DNA of 64,000 nt from Brachyspira sp. (GCF_029258575.1 NZ_JARHYI010000143.1:1-64000), one strand, 5' to 3'. Counted from the stretch's first letter, positions 16,868 to 26,817 are shown. The notes: generated by a model not told the origin, from the sequence alone. Numbers and translations: made by a program.

Positions 16868-18361
16868 TTATGAGTTTAATAATCTTAAAAACTCATCATT
16901 ATCTCTAGTATTTTTCATTTTAGATATAATCTTTTCAATAATTTCATACTCATCAATATTGATACCCTGCCCCTGAGCGCTTCTTATTAAATTCATTTTT
17001 ACAAGCTCTTCCTCATTAAGAAGTAAATCATCTCTTCTAGTAGAAGAAGAATCAATATCAATAGCAGGGAAAATTCTTCTATTAGCAAATTTTCTCTCCA
17101 AATGAAGTTCCATATTACCAGTACCCTTAAACTCTTCATATATATAATCGTCCATTTTACTTCCAGTATCAACTAAAGCTGAAGCAATTATAGTAAGAGA
17201 TCCTCCCTCTTCGATATTTCTAGCCGCTCCGAAGAATTTTTTAGGTTTATGAAGAGCATTAGAATCAACTCCTCCAGTTAATACCTTACCGCTTGCTGGA
17301 ACTACCAAGTTATAAGCTCTTGAAAGTCTAGTAATAGAATCCAATATTATAACAACATCATGTTTATTTTCTACAAGTCTTTTTGCTTTCTCTAAAACCA
17401 TTTCAGAAACCTGACAATGTTTTTCAGGTAATTCATCAAAAGTAGAAGCTATAACTTCAGCCTCTGGGACCTGTCTTTTCATGTCGGTAACCTCTTCAGG
17501 ACGTTCATCTATAAGAAGAATAAAAAGCTTAATATCAGGATAATTTCTACAAATAGCATTAGCAATTTCCTGAAGCATCATAGTTTTACCAGCTTTAGGA
17601 GGTGCAACTATCAAACCTCTTTGTCCTTTACCTATAGGAGAAACTAAATTAATAATACGAGTAGAAATTTTATTAGGAGCAAACTCTAAATCTATACGCT
17701 CATTAGGAAAAATAGGAGTAAGTTTATCGAAATGAGGTCTTTTATATAAATTATTAGGTTCTTCTCCATTAACAGTTTCTATTCTAAGCAATGCGAAGAA
17801 TTTCTCTCCAGCATTATCTTTAGGAGGTCTAACCTCTCCTGTAATAAGATCTCCTGTTCTAAGTCCGAAAAGTCTTATTTGAGCAGGCGAAATATATATA
17901 TCATCAGGTCCTACTAAATAATTACTATTTTTCGAACGTAAAAAACCAAAGCCATCTTGCAAAGTTTCTAAAGTACCTTCCGCAACAATCTTACCTTCCA
18001 TAGCAATTTGTGCCCTCAATATGGAATGCATAAGTTCCTGTCTTCTTATATTATTAGTATCTTTTTTTATTCCGTAACTTTCAGCAAATTCTAGAAGTTC
18101 CTCAAAAGTTAAAGCACTCAATTTACTAATATAAAGTATATCATGAGGTCTAGTGATTTTTTTAATAACTGCATTATTCTCAATTTCTTCATTAATTAAT
18201 TCTTCTTTATTTTGAGTCATTTCATCATTATTAGCCTCAGAAGTACTTACAATTTGTCTTATTACTTTTTTTCTTACACTTTTAACTTTCACACCTTGAG
18301 GCGATTCTAATTTTTCATTTTCACCAAAAGCTTTAACAGCTTTTTTTGCTTGAGAAGCCAT
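16868..18361 (-). CDS. rho: transcription termination factor Rho
   Basis: Rho is the hexameric RNA helicase that ends transcription. The C-terminal core is intact: Walker [23 protein letters not shown], the Q-loop region [12 protein letters not shown], and [12 protein letters not shown]. The RNA-binding OSB fold contains GFGFLRS. The track starts at 18424, but GGAGG (18369-18373) lies 7 nt before the ATG at 18361, giving MASQAKKAV and 497 aa. This is longer than typical Rho because of a basic/acidic N-terminal extension of about 75 residues. A perfect palindrome lies 33 nt upstream of the start. The gene is 123 nt after rplQ in the same direction. Confidence 0.95.
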   Translation of the reverse strand: MASQAKKAVKAFGENEKLESPQGVKVKSVRKKVIRQIVSTSEANNDEMTQNKEELINEEIENNAVIKKITRPHDILYISKLSALTFEELLEFAESYGIKKDTNNIRRQELMHSILRAQIAMEGKIVAEGTLETLQDGFGFLRSKNSNYLVGPDDIYISPAQIRLFGLRTGDLITGEVRPPKDNAGEKFFALLRIETVNGEEPNNLYKRPHFDKLTPIFPNERIDLEFAPNKISTRIINLVSPIGKGQRGLIVAPPKAGKTMMLQEIANAICRNYPDIKLFILLIDERPEEVTDMKRQVPEAEVIASTFDELPEKHCQVSEMVLEKAKRLVENKHDVVIILDSITRLSRAYNLVVPASGKVLTGGVDSNALHKPKKFFGAARNIEEGGSLTIIASALVDTGSKMDDYIYEEFKGTGNMELHLERKFANRRIFPAIDIDSSSTRRDDLLLNEEELVKMNLIRSAQGQGINIDEYEIIEKIISKMKNTRDNDEFLRLLNS

Positions 18362-18394
18362 AACAATACCTCCGACAAATATCAATAATGCGAA

Positions 18395-18418
18395 GTTATA
18401 GCGAATATTCGCTATAAC
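18395..18418. promoter_or_regulatory. perfect 24-bp palindrome upstream of rho
   Basis: GTTATAGCGAAT is followed directly by its exact reverse complement, with no spacer. It lies in the 5' untranslated region between rplQ and rho, 33 nt upstream of the rho ATG. With no T-run after it and no loop, it looks more like a binding site for a dimeric regulator than a terminator. As RNA it could form a tight hairpin before the ribosome-binding site. Confidence 0.6.
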
Positions 18419-18484
18419 ACACATAGTTAATATTTATCATAATCTGCTTATATTAGATTTATAAACTTGATTTATTTTTTAATT

Positions 18485-18871
18485 TTATTTATTTTCAGTT
18501 TTAATAGAAGTGCTGTCAGATTCGCAAAGCATCACCACACACATATCAGCAGCATCGCCGAATCTTTTATATGATAAAATTTTTCTTACATAACCGCCGT
18601 TTTTATCAGCGTATCTAGGAGCTATATCTTTGAAAAGTTTAGCAAGTATTACTTTATCTTTAATATATTTAGCAATGGTTCTTCTATTATGAACATTGTC
18701 AACTTTAGCTCTATATATTATTTTATCAGCTAATTGTTTTATAGCTCTACCTTTTTCTTTAGTAGTTTCTATCTTTTCATATTTAAGTAGAGAAGTAAGC
18801 ATATTAGAAAGCATAGCTTTTTTATGTGCACTTGTTCTATTAAATTTTTTTACTGTTACTCTATGTCTCAT
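18485..18871 (-). CDS. rplQ: 50S ribosomal protein L17
   Basis: L17 lines the exit-tunnel region of the large subunit. 128 aa, with the typical MRHRVTVKKFNRTSAHKKAM start and KLFKDIAPRYADKNGGYVRI-like centre. It has the usual place after rpoA in the alpha operon. AAGGA precedes the ATG. Confidence 0.97.
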   Translation of the reverse strand: MRHRVTVKKFNRTSAHKKAMLSNMLTSLLKYEKIETTKEKGRAIKQLADKIIYRAKVDNVHNRRTIAKYIKDKVILAKLFKDIAPRYADKNGGYVRKILSYKRFGDAADMCVVMLCESDSTSIKTENK

Positions 18872-18903
18872 TTTAATATCCTTGAAGTTTATTAACTTTT
18901 ATA

Positions 18904-19878
18904 TTATCCTCTCATACCTAGATGAGCATTATATTCTGCTAGCTTCTCTTTAATTTCTTCAATGATCATCTCATTAGCACCAATAAGTCTTAAAAGATCA
19001 GCATCAGTTTTTACTGCTACCTTATCTAAAGTTTTCAAATCAGAAGCCATTAAGAAATTAGCAGTTCTAACAGAGAATTCCACTTCTTCAATATGTTTAC
19101 CTTTAAGAGAATCAAGCACAGAGTCTTTAGGCGTTTCTTCTATTTTTTCATCATCTCCATTAGCCTCTTCAGGATCCATAAAATGCTTTAAATTTTCTCT
19201 CAAAATTTTAGCAGCTTGAGATAAAGCTTTATCAGGAGCTATATTACCTTTAGTTTCTATCTCAAGAGTAAGTTTACCATAGTCTATACGCTGACCAACT
19301 CTTATAGGATCAACATTATATTTTACACTTACAATAGGAGAATAAATAGCATCTATAGCTATAGCAGTAGCATCTTCTAATAATTCAATATTCATTTCAG
19401 CAGGTACATAACTATATCCACCTTCTATTTGAATATCCATTTCAAAAGTGTATCCTTCAGCAATTGTAGCTATATAATAATCAGGATTATGCACTTCAAC
19501 TTCAGTATCATCAGCAACTAAATCTCCAGCTGTAATAACACATGGACCTTCTTTTTTCATATGAATAGTTTTAGTATCAAGATGACTAGGAAGTGAAACT
19601 ACAACATTTTTAAGATGCATAATCATCACTATAGTATCTTCTTTCATTCCTTCTACATTATCAAATTCATTGCTAACACCCTCTATTTTGATAGTAGTAA
19701 TAGCATAACCAGGTATAGAAGATAATAGTACTCTTCTTAAAGCATTACCAACTGTTACTGCATATCCTCTCTCAAAAGGCTGAGCTATAAATTTACCATA
19801 AGTAGGAGTTAAATCCTTTTTCTCAAAAGTAACTCTATGAGGATGTCTAATAGATTCTAATATTTCTTTTAATGCCAT
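18904..19878 (-). CDS. rpoA: RNA polymerase alpha subunit
   Basis: RpoA dimerises to nucleate RNA polymerase assembly. It is 324 aa: the N-terminal dimerisation domain is intact (KFIAQPFERGYAVTVGNALRRVLLSSI) and a C-terminal domain is present from about residue 255. In that domain the Arg/Asn of the DNA-contact helix are kept (VRTANFL), but the usual GKKS helix-hairpin-helix segment is replaced by GANEM (residues 300-304). UP-element or activator contacts may therefore differ from E. coli. It lies between rpsD and rplQ as in most bacteria, with AAGGGG before the ATG. Confidence 0.97.
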   Translation of the reverse strand: MALKEILESIRHPHRVTFEKKDLTPTYGKFIAQPFERGYAVTVGNALRRVLLSSIPGYAITTIKIEGVSNEFDNVEGMKEDTIVMIMHLKNVVVSLPSHLDTKTIHMKKEGPCVITAGDLVADDTEVEVHNPDYYIATIAEGYTFEMDIQIEGGYSYVPAEMNIELLEDATAIAIDAIYSPIVSVKYNVDPIRVGQRIDYGKLTLEIETKGNIAPDKALSQAAKILRENLKHFMDPEEANGDDEKIEETPKDSVLDSLKGKHIEEVEFSVRTANFLMASDLKTLDKVAVKTDADLLRLIGANEMIIEEIKEKLAEYNAHLGMRG

Positions 19879-19908
19879 TCTTATAATACCCCTTATAAAA
19901 GAGTTCCA

Positions 19909-20535
19909 TTACTTAGAATAGTACTCAATGATGAGCTGTTCGTTAATAGGATACTCTATATGCTCTCTTATAGGTAAAGTTACGATTTCACCCGTTTTAC
20001 TTGAAAGATCTAAACTCAACCAAGCAGGAACATATTCGCTTTTCAAACCTTCTGCTATAGTTTTTACTTCAGTTACTGCATTACCTCTTTCAGTGAAAGA
20101 AATTTTATCGCCAACTTTAACACAGTATGAAGGGATAGTCATTCTTTTACCATTAACTGATATAAATCCATGAACTATAAATTGTCTAGCCTGATTTCTG
20201 CTTTTAGCAAATCCAAGTCTATAAACAACATTATCAAAACGAAGTTCCAATAATCTAAGTAAGTTTTCACCAGATACACCAGCTACACGAATAGCTTCAT
20301 GATAATAATTTCTAAATTGTTTTTCTAAAACACCGTAAATACGTTTAACTTTCTGTTTTTCTCTCATCTGAATACCATATTCTGATAACTGTTTCATTTT
20401 GCGGTTAACAGGACCTGGTACCTCTCTCTTTTTTGTTATAGCACATTTAGCGGTAAGACATCTGTCTCCTTTTAACATAAGTTTCATTTTCTCACGGCGA
20501 CATAATCTACAACTAGCATCTCTATATCTTGCCAT
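19909..20535 (-). CDS. rpsD: 30S ribosomal protein S4, zinc-binding form
   Basis: S4 is a primary 16S rRNA binder and assembly nucleator. 208 aa. The N-terminus carries four Cys (SCRLCRREKM ... DRCLTAKC), the zinc-ribbon version. The S4 RNA-binding domain follows (LELRFDNVVYRLGFAKSRNQ). It lies between rpsK and rpoA. Confidence 0.97.
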   Translation of the reverse strand: MARYRDASCRLCRREKMKLMLKGDRCLTAKCAITKKREVPGPVNRKMKQLSEYGIQMREKQKVKRIYGVLEKQFRNYYHEAIRVAGVSGENLLRLLELRFDNVVYRLGFAKSRNQARQFIVHGFISVNGKRMTIPSYCVKVGDKISFTERGNAVTEVKTIAEGLKSEYVPAWLSLDLSSKTGEIVTLPIREHIEYPINEQLIIEYYSK

Positions 20536-20561
20536 ATTATTTATCTCCTATTAATACAACT

Positions 20562-20972
20562 TTATATTCTTCTTCTTTTTTGAGGACGGCAGCCATTATG
20601 AGGCATTGGAGTAACGTCCTTAATAAGTTTAACTTTTAATCCTGCAGCTTCAACCGCTCTTATAGAACTTTCTCTTCCCATACCAGGACCTTTAACATAA
20701 ACTTCTACTTCTCTTACACCCATTTCATAAGCTTTTTTAGATGCTTTTTCACTAGCAACCTGAGCAGCAAAAGGCGTACTTTTTTTACTACTCTTATACT
20801 CACCATCTAAACCTGCACTAGCCCATGATAAAGTGTTTCCATTTCTATCTGTTATAGTAACTATTGTATTATTAAAACTAGCTTTTATATGTACTATACC
20901 AAAAGCTTCAACTTTCTTATCTTTTTTAATTTTTTTATCTTTTAAAGTTTTTTTACCTTTTTGAGTAGCCAC
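20562..20972 (-). CDS. rpsK: 30S ribosomal protein S11
   Basis: S11 forms part of the platform near the E site. 136 aa, starting with a Lys-rich segment, then [18 protein letters not shown] and the C-terminal [16 protein letters not shown]. The start codon is GTG at 20972, behind a strong GGGGGAG site 4 nt away. Confidence 0.97.
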   Translation of the reverse strand: MATQKGKKTLKDKKIKKDKKVEAFGIVHIKASFNNTIVTITDRNGNTLSWASAGLDGEYKSSKKSTPFAAQVASEKASKKAYEMGVREVEVYVKGPGMGRESSIRAVEAAGLKVKLIKDVTPMPHNGCRPQKRRRI

Positions 20973-20988
20973 TATTCTCCCCCATTAA

Positions 20989-21378
20989 TTATTTTTTACC
21001 TGGTGCTTTTTTCTTACCAGCTATAGCTTTTCTAGCACCGCCGCCTCTTGCATTACGAGAATTGGTACGAGTGCGCTGACCATGTACAGGAAGCCTCTTA
21101 ATATGACGCATTCCGCGATATGAGTGAATATCTTTTAAACGTTTTATATTATTATAAAGTTCTGTACGTAAATCACCTTCTACTTTAGTAGTGGCTTCTA
21201 TAGCATCTCTCAAAGCAGTAATTTGTGCATCTGTTAAATCTTTAGCCTTAATAGAATAATCTATATTGGCTTTATCACAAATAACATGTGCAAGAGTACG
21301 TCCTATACCATATATATCAGTAAGGGCTATTTCTATTCTTTTATTATTTCTTATCTCAACACCCATTAAGCGTGCCAT
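20989..21378 (-). CDS. rpsM: 30S ribosomal protein S13
   Basis: S13 sits in the head and forms intersubunit bridges. 129 aa, with MARLMGVEIRNNKRIEIALT and the C-terminal RGMRHIKRLPVHGQRTRTNS motif. It lies between rpmJ and rpsK. Confidence 0.97.
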   Translation of the reverse strand: MARLMGVEIRNNKRIEIALTDIYGIGRTLAHVICDKANIDYSIKAKDLTDAQITALRDAIEATTKVEGDLRTELYNNIKRLKDIHSYRGMRHIKRLPVHGQRTRTNSRNARGGGARKAIAGKKKAPGKK

Positions 21379-21400
21379 ATTAATTATCTCCTTAAATTAA

Positions 21401-21517
21401 TTACTTCTGTTTTTGTTTATGTCTTGGGTTTTTCTTACATATAACTCTAACGACGCCTTTTCTTTTAACTATTTGGCAGTCATTACAACGTTTTTTTATA
21501 GAACTTTTTACTTTCAT
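21401..21517 (-). CDS. rpmJ: 50S ribosomal protein L36
   Basis: Too short for the ORF track. The minus strand from the ATG at 21517 to TAA at 21401 encodes 38 aa beginning [20 protein letters not shown]. The zinc ligands Cys11, Cys14, Cys27 and His33 are present, so this is the zinc-binding form. It lies between infA and rpsM, the standard place, with GGAG upstream. Confidence 0.96.
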   Translation of the reverse strand: MKVKSSIKKRCNDCQIVKRKGVVRVICKKNPRHKQKQK

Positions 21518-21541
21518 TGTAACTAATCTCCATTTAATTGA

Positions 21542-21760
21542 TTACTTATAACGATAAATTATTCTGCCCTTTGTTAAGTCATAGGGAGACATTTCTATAG
21601 TTACTTTATCACCAGGAAGTATACGAATAAAATTCATACGCATTTTACCTGATATATGAGCCAATATCTTATGACCATTTTCTAATTCTACTCTAAAAGT
21701 AGCATTTGGAAGAGGTTCTACTACAGTACCCTCAACCTCTATAGTTTCTCTTTCAGCCAT
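21542..21760 (-). CDS. infA: translation initiation factor IF-1
   Basis: IF-1 occupies the A site during initiation. 72 aa, an S1/OB fold with the conserved [20 protein letters not shown] and [13 protein letters not shown] ends. It begins 5 nt after the secY stop; the adk and map genes often found in this gap are absent. Confidence 0.97.
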   Translation of the reverse strand: MAERETIEVEGTVVEPLPNATFRVELENGHKILAHISGKMRMNFIRILPGDKVTIEMSPYDLTKGRIIYRYK

Positions 21761-21765
21761 ATTAT

Positions 21766-23106
21766 TTACCTTCTCACCTTAGATTTCTTCAATATGCCGT
21801 CATAGTTATGCATTTGTAAATAGGACTCTATTTGTTTCAATAACTCAACAGCAACACTAACGCTAATCATTACAGATGTTCCTCCCATCAAATAAACAAG
21901 AGAATTATTTGTACCTCTGAAAGGTGCAAATATAGGAATCTTAGACATTAAATCTGGAAATACTGCTATAGCTGCCAAAAATATTGAACCGCCTATAGTA
22001 ATTCTGCTTAATACTGTTTTAAGATATTCAGCAGTTTGAGTTCCAGGTCTGTATCCTGGAATAAATCCGCCTGATTTTTTAAGATTCTCTGCTATATCAT
22101 CAGGATTAAACTGTACTGATGTATAAACATAGGCAAACATTATAACTAAAAGACAATAAAGAATTATATAAGCCCAACTACCATAAGAGAAGAACCTAAG
22201 CAAAGCATCAAGCCATCTCCATTGAACTCCTCTAGTTAAGCTAGCTACTTGAGCAGGTATTGCCATTAAAGCAGAAGCAAATATTATAGGTATAACTCCA
22301 GAAGGGTTGATTTTAAAAGGTATATGAGTAGACTGAGCACCAAATACTTTTCTACCAACCACTCTTTTAGCATACTGAACAGGAATTCTTCTTTGTCCAC
22401 TTTCTTCATAAACTACACAGAATATTACTATAGCAAAAATAATAAAGAAAAGAACTATTACTAAAGAATTCAAATATTCGCTTTCCCTTTTCTGTATAAC
22501 ATCATAAACACCAGCAGGAATACGAGCAACAATACCAGCGAAAATTATAACAGATATACCGTTACCAAGGCCGCGTTCTGTGATTTGGTCACCCATCCAC
22601 ATCAAGAACATGGTACCAGCAGTAGCTGTTACAACCACTAACAATATAAATCCTATACCAGGATCCATAAATATCATAGCACCTTCATTTATACTCTGTA
22701 TCCAACTAGCCATAGCTGCAGATTGTACTATACAAAGAACAAGTGTTAGATATCTAACATACTGATTTATTTTTTTACGACCAGTTTCACCTTCTTTTTG
22801 CATTCTTTCCAAAGCTGGAATAACCACACCAAGAAGCTGCATTATAATTGAAGCAGAAATATAAGGCATAATACCTAATGCCAATATAGAAAATCTAAAT
22901 AAAGCACCACCTGAGAATAGATCCATTATAGTTAAAAGACCAGCACCACCTTGTGATGAGGACAAAAAGCCCAATAATGCTGTAGGATCTATACCTGGTG
23001 TCGGAATATGACTTCCTATTCTATATACTAATATAGCAATTATAGTAAAAAGAATTCTACTTCTTAACTCTGGTACTCTAAATATATTAGCAAATGATTT
23101 CAACAT
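21766..23106 (-). CDS. secY: SecY, protein translocase channel subunit
   Basis: SecY forms the Sec translocon pore in the inner membrane. 446 aa with ten predicted helices; landmarks are [14 protein letters not shown] in the first helix region, [15 protein letters not shown], the loop [20 protein letters not shown] and the C-terminal [12 protein letters not shown]. It lies between rplO (11-nt gap) and infA, as in most spc operons. It exports the many signal-peptide proteins in this window. Confidence 0.97.
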   Translation of the reverse strand: MLKSFANIFRVPELRSRILFTIIAILVYRIGSHIPTPGIDPTALLGFLSSSQGGAGLLTIMDLFSGGALFRFSILALGIMPYISASIIMQLLGVVIPALERMQKEGETGRKKINQYVRYLTLVLCIVQSAAMASWIQSINEGAMIFMDPGIGFILLVVVTATAGTMFLMWMGDQITERGLGNGISVIIFAGIVARIPAGVYDVIQKRESEYLNSLVIVLFFIIFAIVIFCVVYEESGQRRIPVQYAKRVVGRKVFGAQSTHIPFKINPSGVIPIIFASALMAIPAQVASLTRGVQWRWLDALLRFFSYGSWAYIILYCLLVIMFAYVYTSVQFNPDDIAENLKKSGGFIPGYRPGTQTAEYLKTVLSRITIGGSIFLAAIAVFPDLMSKIPIFAPFRGTNNSLVYLMGGTSVMISVSVAVELLKQIESYLQMHNYDGILKKSKVRR

Positions 23107-23117
23107 TATAATTTACC

Positions 23118-23609
23118 TTAAGATTTTTTATCTTCTTTTTTTCTAATATATTTTTTACGTTCATAAATTATAACTTTGCCACCTGATTTTTCAATCTTTT
23201 CTACAGCTTTTTTACTAGCCATATCAACTGTAATAGTAAAAGCATTTTTCACTTCACCCATAGAAAGAAGTTTTATATAATCTCTCTTAGATGATAAAAA
23301 TCCTTGCTGAAGCAAAGTTTCTCTTGTAATTTCATTAGAACCAATAGAATCTAAATCACCAACATTAATAATATTTACACATTTTTTAAAAGCTGCATTA
23401 GTGAATCCACTTTTAGGAATTCTTCTATGTAAAGGCATTTGTCCACCCTCAAAACCAGATCTTCTACTATAACCACTACGTGACTGTGCCCCTTTATCAC
23501 CTCTGCCTGCCGTACAGCCCCAACCAGAACCTTGTCCGCGTCCTACTCTATGACGTTTCTTGCTTGAACCTTTTGGAGCTCTCAATATTTTTGTATTTTC
23601 TTGTGCCAT
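23118..23609 (-). CDS. rplO: 50S ribosomal protein L15
   Basis: L15 is a late-assembly large-subunit protein. The glycine-rich N-terminal tail (RHRVGRGQGSGWGCTAGRG) is typical. The track's start at 23624 is a GTG that overlaps the GAGG ribosome-binding site; the ATG at 23609 (MAQENTKIL) lies 9 nt from that site and gives 163 aa. It lies between rpmD and secY. Confidence 0.95.
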   Translation of the reverse strand: MAQENTKILRAPKGSSKKRHRVGRGQGSGWGCTAGRGDKGAQSRSGYSRRSGFEGGQMPLHRRIPKSGFTNAAFKKCVNIINVGDLDSIGSNEITRETLLQQGFLSSKRDYIKLLSMGEVKNAFTITVDMASKKAVEKIEKSGGKVIIYERKKYIRKKEDKKS

Positions 23610-23620
23610 TTTTAAGAACC

Positions 23621-23800
23621 TCACTTATACTCTACTTTAAGAAGGTGTGATATTTTATTTATCATTCCATTTATCTGAGGAGTTGCTTCATGTTCTACAA
23701 CTCTTTTTCTCTTTTTAAAACCCAATGCTACAACTGTATCTCTTTGAGATTTTTCATAGCCTATAGGAGATTTTACTAATGTTATTACAACTTTAGCCAT
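23621..23800 (-). CDS. rpmD: 50S ribosomal protein L30
   Basis: Too short for the ORF track. The minus strand from the ATG at 23800 to TGA at 23621 encodes 59 aa, starting [20 protein letters not shown], with the family's [19 protein letters not shown] end. Its ATG shares one base with the rpsE stop (TAATG), so it is translationally coupled. It lies between rpsE and rplO. Confidence 0.96.
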   Translation of the reverse strand: MAKVVITLVKSPIGYEKSQRDTVVALGFKKRKRVVEHEATPQINGMINKISHLLKVEYK

Positions 23801-24324
23801 TATTCTGCCCTCCCATAAATCTGGTCTATACTAATTCCTCTTTTATTAGCCATATACTCTACTGTTTTTAAAGATTTTAAACCTTCAAAAGTAGCTTTAG
23901 CCAAATTCATTGAATTGTTATTACCCAAAGATTTAGAAAGAATATTTTTTACTCCAGCCAATTCTAATACAGCACGTGCAGGACCTCCTGAAATAACTCC
24001 AGTACCTTTAGAAGCAGGTTTCATAATTATTCTGCTACTCCTAAATACACCTACTGTATTATGAGGAATAGTTTCACCTTTTAGGTTAACTTCTATCATA
24101 TTCTTTTTAGCTTGCTCTATAGCCTTTCTAATAGCATCTGGTACTTCATTAGCTTTACCATAACCTAAACCAACATGACCGTTTTTATCTCCTAAAACCA
24201 TCAAAGCCGCAAATCTAAAACGTCTTCCGCCTTTCATAACTTTAGCTACTCTATTTAAAGTTATAAGACGCTCTTCATACATACTTTTTTCTTCGTTATT
24301 GTTTATATCGTGTGCCAAGGTCAT
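23800..24324 (-). CDS. rpsE: 30S ribosomal protein S5
   Basis: S5 helps decoding accuracy and mRNA unwinding. The core [20 protein letters not shown] and [13 protein letters not shown] are conserved. The start is uncertain. The ATG at 24324 is only 1 nt from AGGAG, too close for normal initiation. A TTG two codons on (24318) is 7 nt from AGGAG and would give 172 aa ([10 protein letters not shown]...). A third candidate, the ATG at residue 15, has only a weak site. The TTG start is the best by spacing. The stop overlaps the rpmD ATG by one base. Confidence 0.95.
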   Translation of the reverse strand: MTLAHDINNNEEKSMYEERLITLNRVAKVMKGGRRFRFAALMVLGDKNGHVGLGYGKANEVPDAIRKAIEQAKKNMIEVNLKGETIPHNTVGVFRSSRIIMKPASKGTGVISGGPARAVLELAGVKNILSKSLGNNNSMNLAKATFEGLKSLKTVEYMANKRGISIDQIYGRAE

Positions 24325-24329
24325 ACTCC

Positions 24330-24686
24330 TTAAAATTTCAATCCTGCTTCACGAGCACTATCAGCCAAGGATTTTATTTTTCCATGATATATATAGCCGT
24401 TTCTATCAAATAAAACTTCGCTTATGTTTTTCTCTTTTGCTCTAGTAGCTAATACCTTTCCTACCTCTTTGGCTACATCTACATTCTTACCACTTTTTAA
24501 ATCTTTTTCTTGAGAAGATGCCGATACTAAAGTTATACCTTTACTATCATCTATTATTTGAGCAGATACATATTTAAGACTTTTATAAACTGTAAGTCTT
24601 GGACGCTCTGAACTTCCCTCTATTTTTATACGTATACTTCTTTTTCTTCTTTCGCGTTGAGCTTTAATTTTTTCTCTTAAACTCAT
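24330..24686 (-). CDS. rplR: 50S ribosomal protein L18
   Basis: L18 binds 5S rRNA in the central protuberance. 118 aa, with [20 protein letters not shown] and the C-terminal [26 protein letters not shown] precedes the ATG. It lies between rplF and rpsE. Confidence 0.97.
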   Translation of the reverse strand: MSLREKIKAQRERRKRSIRIKIEGSSERPRLTVYKSLKYVSAQIIDDSKGITLVSASSQEKDLKSGKNVDVAKEVGKVLATRAKEKNISEVLFDRNGYIYHGKIKSLADSAREAGLKF

Positions 24687-24696
24687 AAAACCCCCC

Positions 24697-25269
24697 TTAC
24701 TTAGCAGCTTTTTTACTTTCTTTATATTTTATATACTCGCCTTCAAATCTAACACCTTTACCTTTATAAGGCTCAACAGGTCTTTTCTTTTTGATATTCA
24801 TAGCAAGCTCGCCTACTTGTTCTTTATCATTACCTTCTATAATGATCTTTGTATCTTTCTCTACTGTTACTTGTACACCTTCAGGTATTTTCATTTTAAC
24901 ATCACTAGAGAAACCTAATTGCAATGTTATAGTATCCCCTTGAACATTAGAACGATAACCAGTACCCTCTAACTGTAATACCTTTTTATATCCAGTTGTA
25001 ACGCCTTCTATCATATTAGAAACAAGTTTCCACACTAAACCTAATTGTGCAGAATATTTAGCCCTATTTTCTTTAATAGCTGTTTCATCAGTACTGTTAA
25101 TCTTAGGAGGCTTAACCCAAAGAGAATTATTTTCAAGTTCAAGTATTATATAATCAAAAAACTCTCTTGTCAACTCCCCTCTTTTACCTTTTACGATTAC
25201 TTTATGTCCGTCTACTTTAATTTCAACGCCCTGAGGTATCGATATAGGTTTATTTGCTAATCTACTCAT
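24697..25269 (-). CDS. rplF: 50S ribosomal protein L6
   Basis: L6 lies near the factor-binding site. 190 aa, two tandem alpha/beta domains; the C-terminal KKKRPVEPYKGKGVRFEGEY is diagnostic. It lies between rpsH and rplR. Confidence 0.97.
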   Translation of the reverse strand: MSRLANKPISIPQGVEIKVDGHKVIVKGKRGELTREFFDYIILELENNSLWVKPPKINSTDETAIKENRAKYSAQLGLVWKLVSNMIEGVTTGYKKVLQLEGTGYRSNVQGDTITLQLGFSSDVKMKIPEGVQVTVEKDTKIIIEGNDKEQVGELAMNIKKKRPVEPYKGKGVRFEGEYIKYKESKKAAK

Positions 25270-25290
25270 TATTAATACCCTCTTAATTTA

Positions 25291-25692
25291 TTACCATACA
25301 TAGCATAGAACTTCGCCGCCAACATTTTCTTTTCTAGCTTCTTTATCTGTCATAACACCTTTACTTGTAGATATTACAGATATTCCAAATCCATTTTTTA
25401 CCTGAGGTATAGTGTCTACTGAAGTATATACTCTCAAACCAGGAGTTGATACTCTTTGAATTCCTTCTATTACTGAACTTCCCTCATAATATTTTAGATC
25501 TATTTCTATGCGGAAGAAATTTTTATCTTTTACTTCTACTTTTTTGAAGTCATTAATATACCCTTCTTTCTTTAAAATTGCAAGTATATTTTCCATTTTT
25601 CTAGAAAAAGGTATAGTAACAACTTCTTTTTTTGCTCTACAACCATTTCTTATTATAGTTAAAGCATCTGCTATTGGATCATGTACGCTCAT
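25291..25692 (-). CDS. rpsH: 30S ribosomal protein S8
   Basis: S8 binds the central domain of 16S rRNA and in E. coli represses the spc operon. 133 aa, with DPIADALTIIRN at the start and GISVISTSKGVMTDKEARK-type C-terminal motif. It lies between rpsZ and rplF. Confidence 0.97.
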   Translation of the reverse strand: MSVHDPIADALTIIRNGCRAKKEVVTIPFSRKMENILAILKKEGYINDFKKVEVKDKNFFRIEIDLKYYEGSSVIEGIQRVSTPGLRVYTSVDTIPQVKNGFGISVISTSKGVMTDKEARKENVGGEVLCYVW

Positions 25693-25707
25693 TCATATTC
25701 TCCTTAA

Positions 25708-25893
25708 TTACCAACTAGACTTAGTTACGCCCGGTATCAAACCTTTATTTGCCAAATCTCTAAAACATATTCTGCACATCTTGTACTGTCTTATATAAGC
25801 ACGAGGTCTGCCGCATATTGGGCAACGATTATATTGTCTTGTTTTATATTTTTGTTTTTTTGTAGCTTTAACTTTAAGTGCCAATCTAGCCAT
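25708..25893 (-). CDS. rpsZ: 30S ribosomal protein S14, short zinc form
   Basis: 61 aa, the short S14 type with a four-Cys zinc ribbon (CPICGRPR ... CRICFRDLA). S14 completes the 30S head. Its ATG overlaps the rplE stop by one base. The short zinc form, rather than the 100-aa zinc-free form, is what is encoded here. Confidence 0.97.
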   Translation of the reverse strand: MARLALKVKATKKQKYKTRQYNRCPICGRPRAYIRQYKMCRICFRDLANKGLIPGVTKSSW

Positions 25894-26456
25894 TATTTAT
25901 TCTCCTGACTTTTAGGTGCTGCACGAAATGGCAAACCAACTCTCTCTAGTAAAGTGCGTGCCATATCGTCATTATCTGCTGTTGTTACTATTGTAATATT
26001 TAAACCTTTTACAGCATCTGTTTTATCAAAACTTATCTCTGGAAATATTGTATGCTCTTTGATTCCCAAATTATAATTACCATTACCGTCAAAACCTTTT
26101 CTAGGAATACCTTGGAAGTCTCTTACTCTAGGCAAAGCAATGAAAATTAATCTTTCAAGAAAATCATACATTCTTTCGCCTCTTAAAGTTACTCTGCATC
26201 CTATAGGCATACCTTGTCTTAATTTGAAGTTAGCTATAGATTTTTTAGCTCTTGTTATAACAGCTCTCTGACCTGCTATTTGGCTTAATTCTTCTACAGC
26301 AGAATCAACATATTTCTTATCTGTTACAGCCTGAGTTACTCCCATATTGATGATGATTTTCTCTATTTTAGGTATAGCCATAGTAGAGCCTAAATTCATA
26401 TCTTTTAAAAGAGACTGTTTAATTTCTTTTTCATACCTATCTTTCAATACTGACAT
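25893..26456 (-). CDS. rplE: 50S ribosomal protein L5
   Basis: L5 anchors 5S rRNA and contacts P-site tRNA. 187 aa, with [17 protein letters not shown] and the C-terminal [20 protein letters not shown]. It lies between rplX and rpsZ, with one base shared with the latter. Confidence 0.97.
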   Translation of the reverse strand: MSVLKDRYEKEIKQSLLKDMNLGSTMAIPKIEKIIINMGVTQAVTDKKYVDSAVEELSQIAGQRAVITRAKKSIANFKLRQGMPIGCRVTLRGERMYDFLERLIFIALPRVRDFQGIPRKGFDGNGNYNLGIKEHTIFPEISFDKTDAVKGLNITIVTTADNDDMARTLLERVGLPFRAAPKSQENK

Positions 26457-26473
26457 AATTTATTTTCTCCTAC

Positions 26474-26815
26474 TTACTTGTCAAGAACTTCGCCTGATTT
26501 TTTGGCATATCTTTTTAATTTTCCATCTACTTCTTTTCTTCCAACTCTAGTAGTCTTTCCTGCTTTATTTACGACCATTACATTGGATATATGTATTGAA
26601 GCTTCTTTCTCAACTATACCGCCCTTTTGATTTTCCTGACTTTTAGGCATAGTCTTTTTTACCATATTAATATTCTTTACTAAAACTCTGCCTCTTGACC
26701 TATCTATAGACAATACTTCGCCGCGTTCTCCGCTCTGCTCTCCAGATATTACCTCAACAGTATCGCCTTTTTTTACTTTGTATTTTGTCTTACTTAAATC
26801 TTGTTTCTTTATCAT
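26474..26815 (-). CDS. rplX: 50S ribosomal protein L24
   Basis: L24 is an assembly initiator. 113 aa, with the KOW motif KKGDTVEVISGEQSGERGEV. It starts 2 nt after the rplN stop and lies before rplE. Confidence 0.97.
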   Translation of the reverse strand: MIKKQDLSKTKYKVKKGDTVEVISGEQSGERGEVLSIDRSRGRVLVKNINMVKKTMPKSQENQKGGIVEKEASIHISNVMVVNKAGKTTRVGRKEVDGKLKRYAKKSGEVLDK

Positions 26816-26817
26816 AA

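Noticed and set aside
18362-18424. N-terminal extension of Rho in the ORF track (MCVIANIRYNF...)
   Set aside because: It is untranslated leader containing the palindrome and the GGAGG site for the ATG at 18361.
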